DNA of 59,903 nt from positions 1 through 59,903 of the forward strand of contig CATLIX010000013.1 in the NCBI GenBank assembly GCA_949959185.1. The letters are read 5' to 3'. Below the pieces are notes generated by a model. That model had not been told where the DNA came from. It saw nothing but the letters and a program-made list of their open reading frames with translations, and did not search any database. Position numbers and translations under genes: made by a program. Positions 59,511-59,903 of the stretch are shown here, one piece after another. The DNA is from an uncultured Eubacterium sp. (GTDB lineage: Bacteria > Bacillota > Clostridia > Lachnospirales > Lachnospiraceae). Each line of letters starts with the position of its first letter. Positions within the stretch are counted from its first letter, which is position 1.

Positions 59511-59620
59511 ATGTCCTGCCTCTCTTTAGTCTGTCGTATAACTGAAATGAATTATACTAATGTCTATTATAATTCTATTTCAGCTAAAGTCAAATAATTT
59601 CAATTTTCAATATTTAACAG

Positions 59621-59649
59621 TTGATTTTTATTTTTTTCTATGCTATAAT
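59621..59649 (+). promoter_or_regulatory. Promoter of the tRNA-Pro gene
   Basis: TTGATT (59621-59626), 17-bp spacer and TATAAT (59644-59649), 11 bp before the tRNA. Confidence 0.7.
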
Positions 59650-59660
59650 AGGAAAGCATT

Positions 59661-59735
59661 CGGGGTATGGCTCAGCTTGGCTAGAGCGCACGGCTGGGGG
59701 CCGTGAGGTCGCAGGTTCGAATCCTGTTACCCCGA
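59661..59735 (+). tRNA. tRNA-Pro (anticodon GGG)
   Basis: The acceptor arms CGGGGTA and TACCCCG pair, the anticodon stem CACGG/CCGTG encloses the loop CTGGGGG with GGG at 34-36, and the T arm has GGTTCGAATCC. The discriminator is A, and CCA is not encoded. It reads CCC and CCU proline codons. Confidence 0.93.
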
Positions 59736-59768
59736 TTCTTTTTATGTCATCGGAATGTTACAGCAGTA

Positions 59769-59800
59769 AAGTCATGGTGTTCAGCAGCCATGGCTTTTTT
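59769..59800 (+). terminator. Terminator after the tRNA
   Basis: AAGTCATGG pairs with CCATGGCTT (one G-T pair) around a 10-nt loop, followed by six T. Confidence 0.75.
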
Positions 59801-59811
59801 ATTTCCCGTAG

Positions 59812-59836
59812 AATAAAAAAGCGGACAGGTCCGCTT
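59812..59836 (-). terminator. Minus-strand terminator at the right edge
   Basis: AAGCGGAC and GTCCGCTT pair around a 2-nt loop, and the minus strand continues with TTTTATT. It probably ends a gene beyond the right edge of the window. Confidence 0.65.
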
Positions 59837-59903
59837 CAACTCCCTGAATCCCTCATTCTTGAGGGACCTGGGTGCTTTGCTGCGCGCGAGCGGATTGCCT
59901 GGC

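Overview
The window reads as a chromosomal segment of a Gram-positive anaerobe of the Clostridia, most likely a gut Lachnospiraceae (inference). The grounds are the strong AGGAGG-type ribosome binding sites, many TTGACA/TATAAT-like promoters with 17-bp spacers, lipoprotein-anchored sugar ABC transporters, CheC and PocR-type chemosensory proteins, a DUF2520-type ketopantoate reductase, and intracellular GH2/GH53 enzymes. Most genes lie on the minus strand. One tRNA gene (Pro, GGG) is present. I saw no rRNA, CRISPR array, intact prophage or intact insertion sequence.

Layout. 1-3.3 kb: a Fic protein cut by the left edge, a small DUF4190 membrane protein, ferritin and a PocR chemosensor. 3.3-7.6 kb: carB and carA. 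7.8-12.5 kb: a sugar ABC transporter (binding protein and two permeases) and a secreted CAP/Ig-like protein. 12.6-14.3 kb: a DUF262 protein followed by a truncated HEPN gene and an unknown gene. 14.5-17.6 kb: CheC, a short-chain dehydrogenase and an exported propeller-like protein. 17.7-22.0 kb: a pantothenate/coenzyme A run in the order panG, panB, panC, panD, coaBC. 22.2-25.9 kb: serS with a membrane-anchored partner, and a divergent MATE transporter. 26.0-28.6 kb: a LytTR/DUF3021/ABC-2 module. 28.7-29.9 kb: a scrapyard with a 200-bp direct repeat, gene remnants and a type I toxin-antitoxin locus of the holin-like toxin class. 30.2-35.2 kb: a MacB-type export operon with two different adaptor proteins. 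35.6-38.3 kb: an Ltp-domain protein and a methyl-accepting chemotaxis protein. 38.3-39.5 kb: decayed antitoxin and histidine kinase remnants. 39.6-46.1 kb: glyA, DUF1294, DUF368, hisC, an aminotransferase and an M3 peptidase. 46.5-57.6 kb: a galactan/beta-galactoside utilisation locus (GH53, zinc-ribbon protein, unknown 611-aa protein, GH2, ABC importer, LacI regulator). 57.7-59.9 kb: an L,D-transpeptidase and the tRNA.

How the genes work together. In the galactan locus the lipoprotein and two permeases would import galacto-oligosaccharides. GH53 and GH2, both without signal peptides, would degrade them inside the cell. The LacI protein probably acts at two operator-like sites 138 bp apart around the transporter promoter. 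PanG, PanB, PanC, PanD and CoaBC together cover ketoisovalerate plus aspartate to 4'-phosphopantetheine, except for pantothenate kinase.

The most unusual non-coding finding is a family of small palindromic elements (three copies: about 2.07, 11.3 and 19.4 kb). Two of them are flanked by exact 12-bp direct repeats, as expected of a miniature transposable element, and the third lies in the ferritin 5' leader. Other points of interest are the type I toxin module whose promoter lies inside a long direct repeat, the double-adaptor MacB operon with an acidic tail, and the unrecognised 611-aa protein overlapped by a zinc-ribbon gene.
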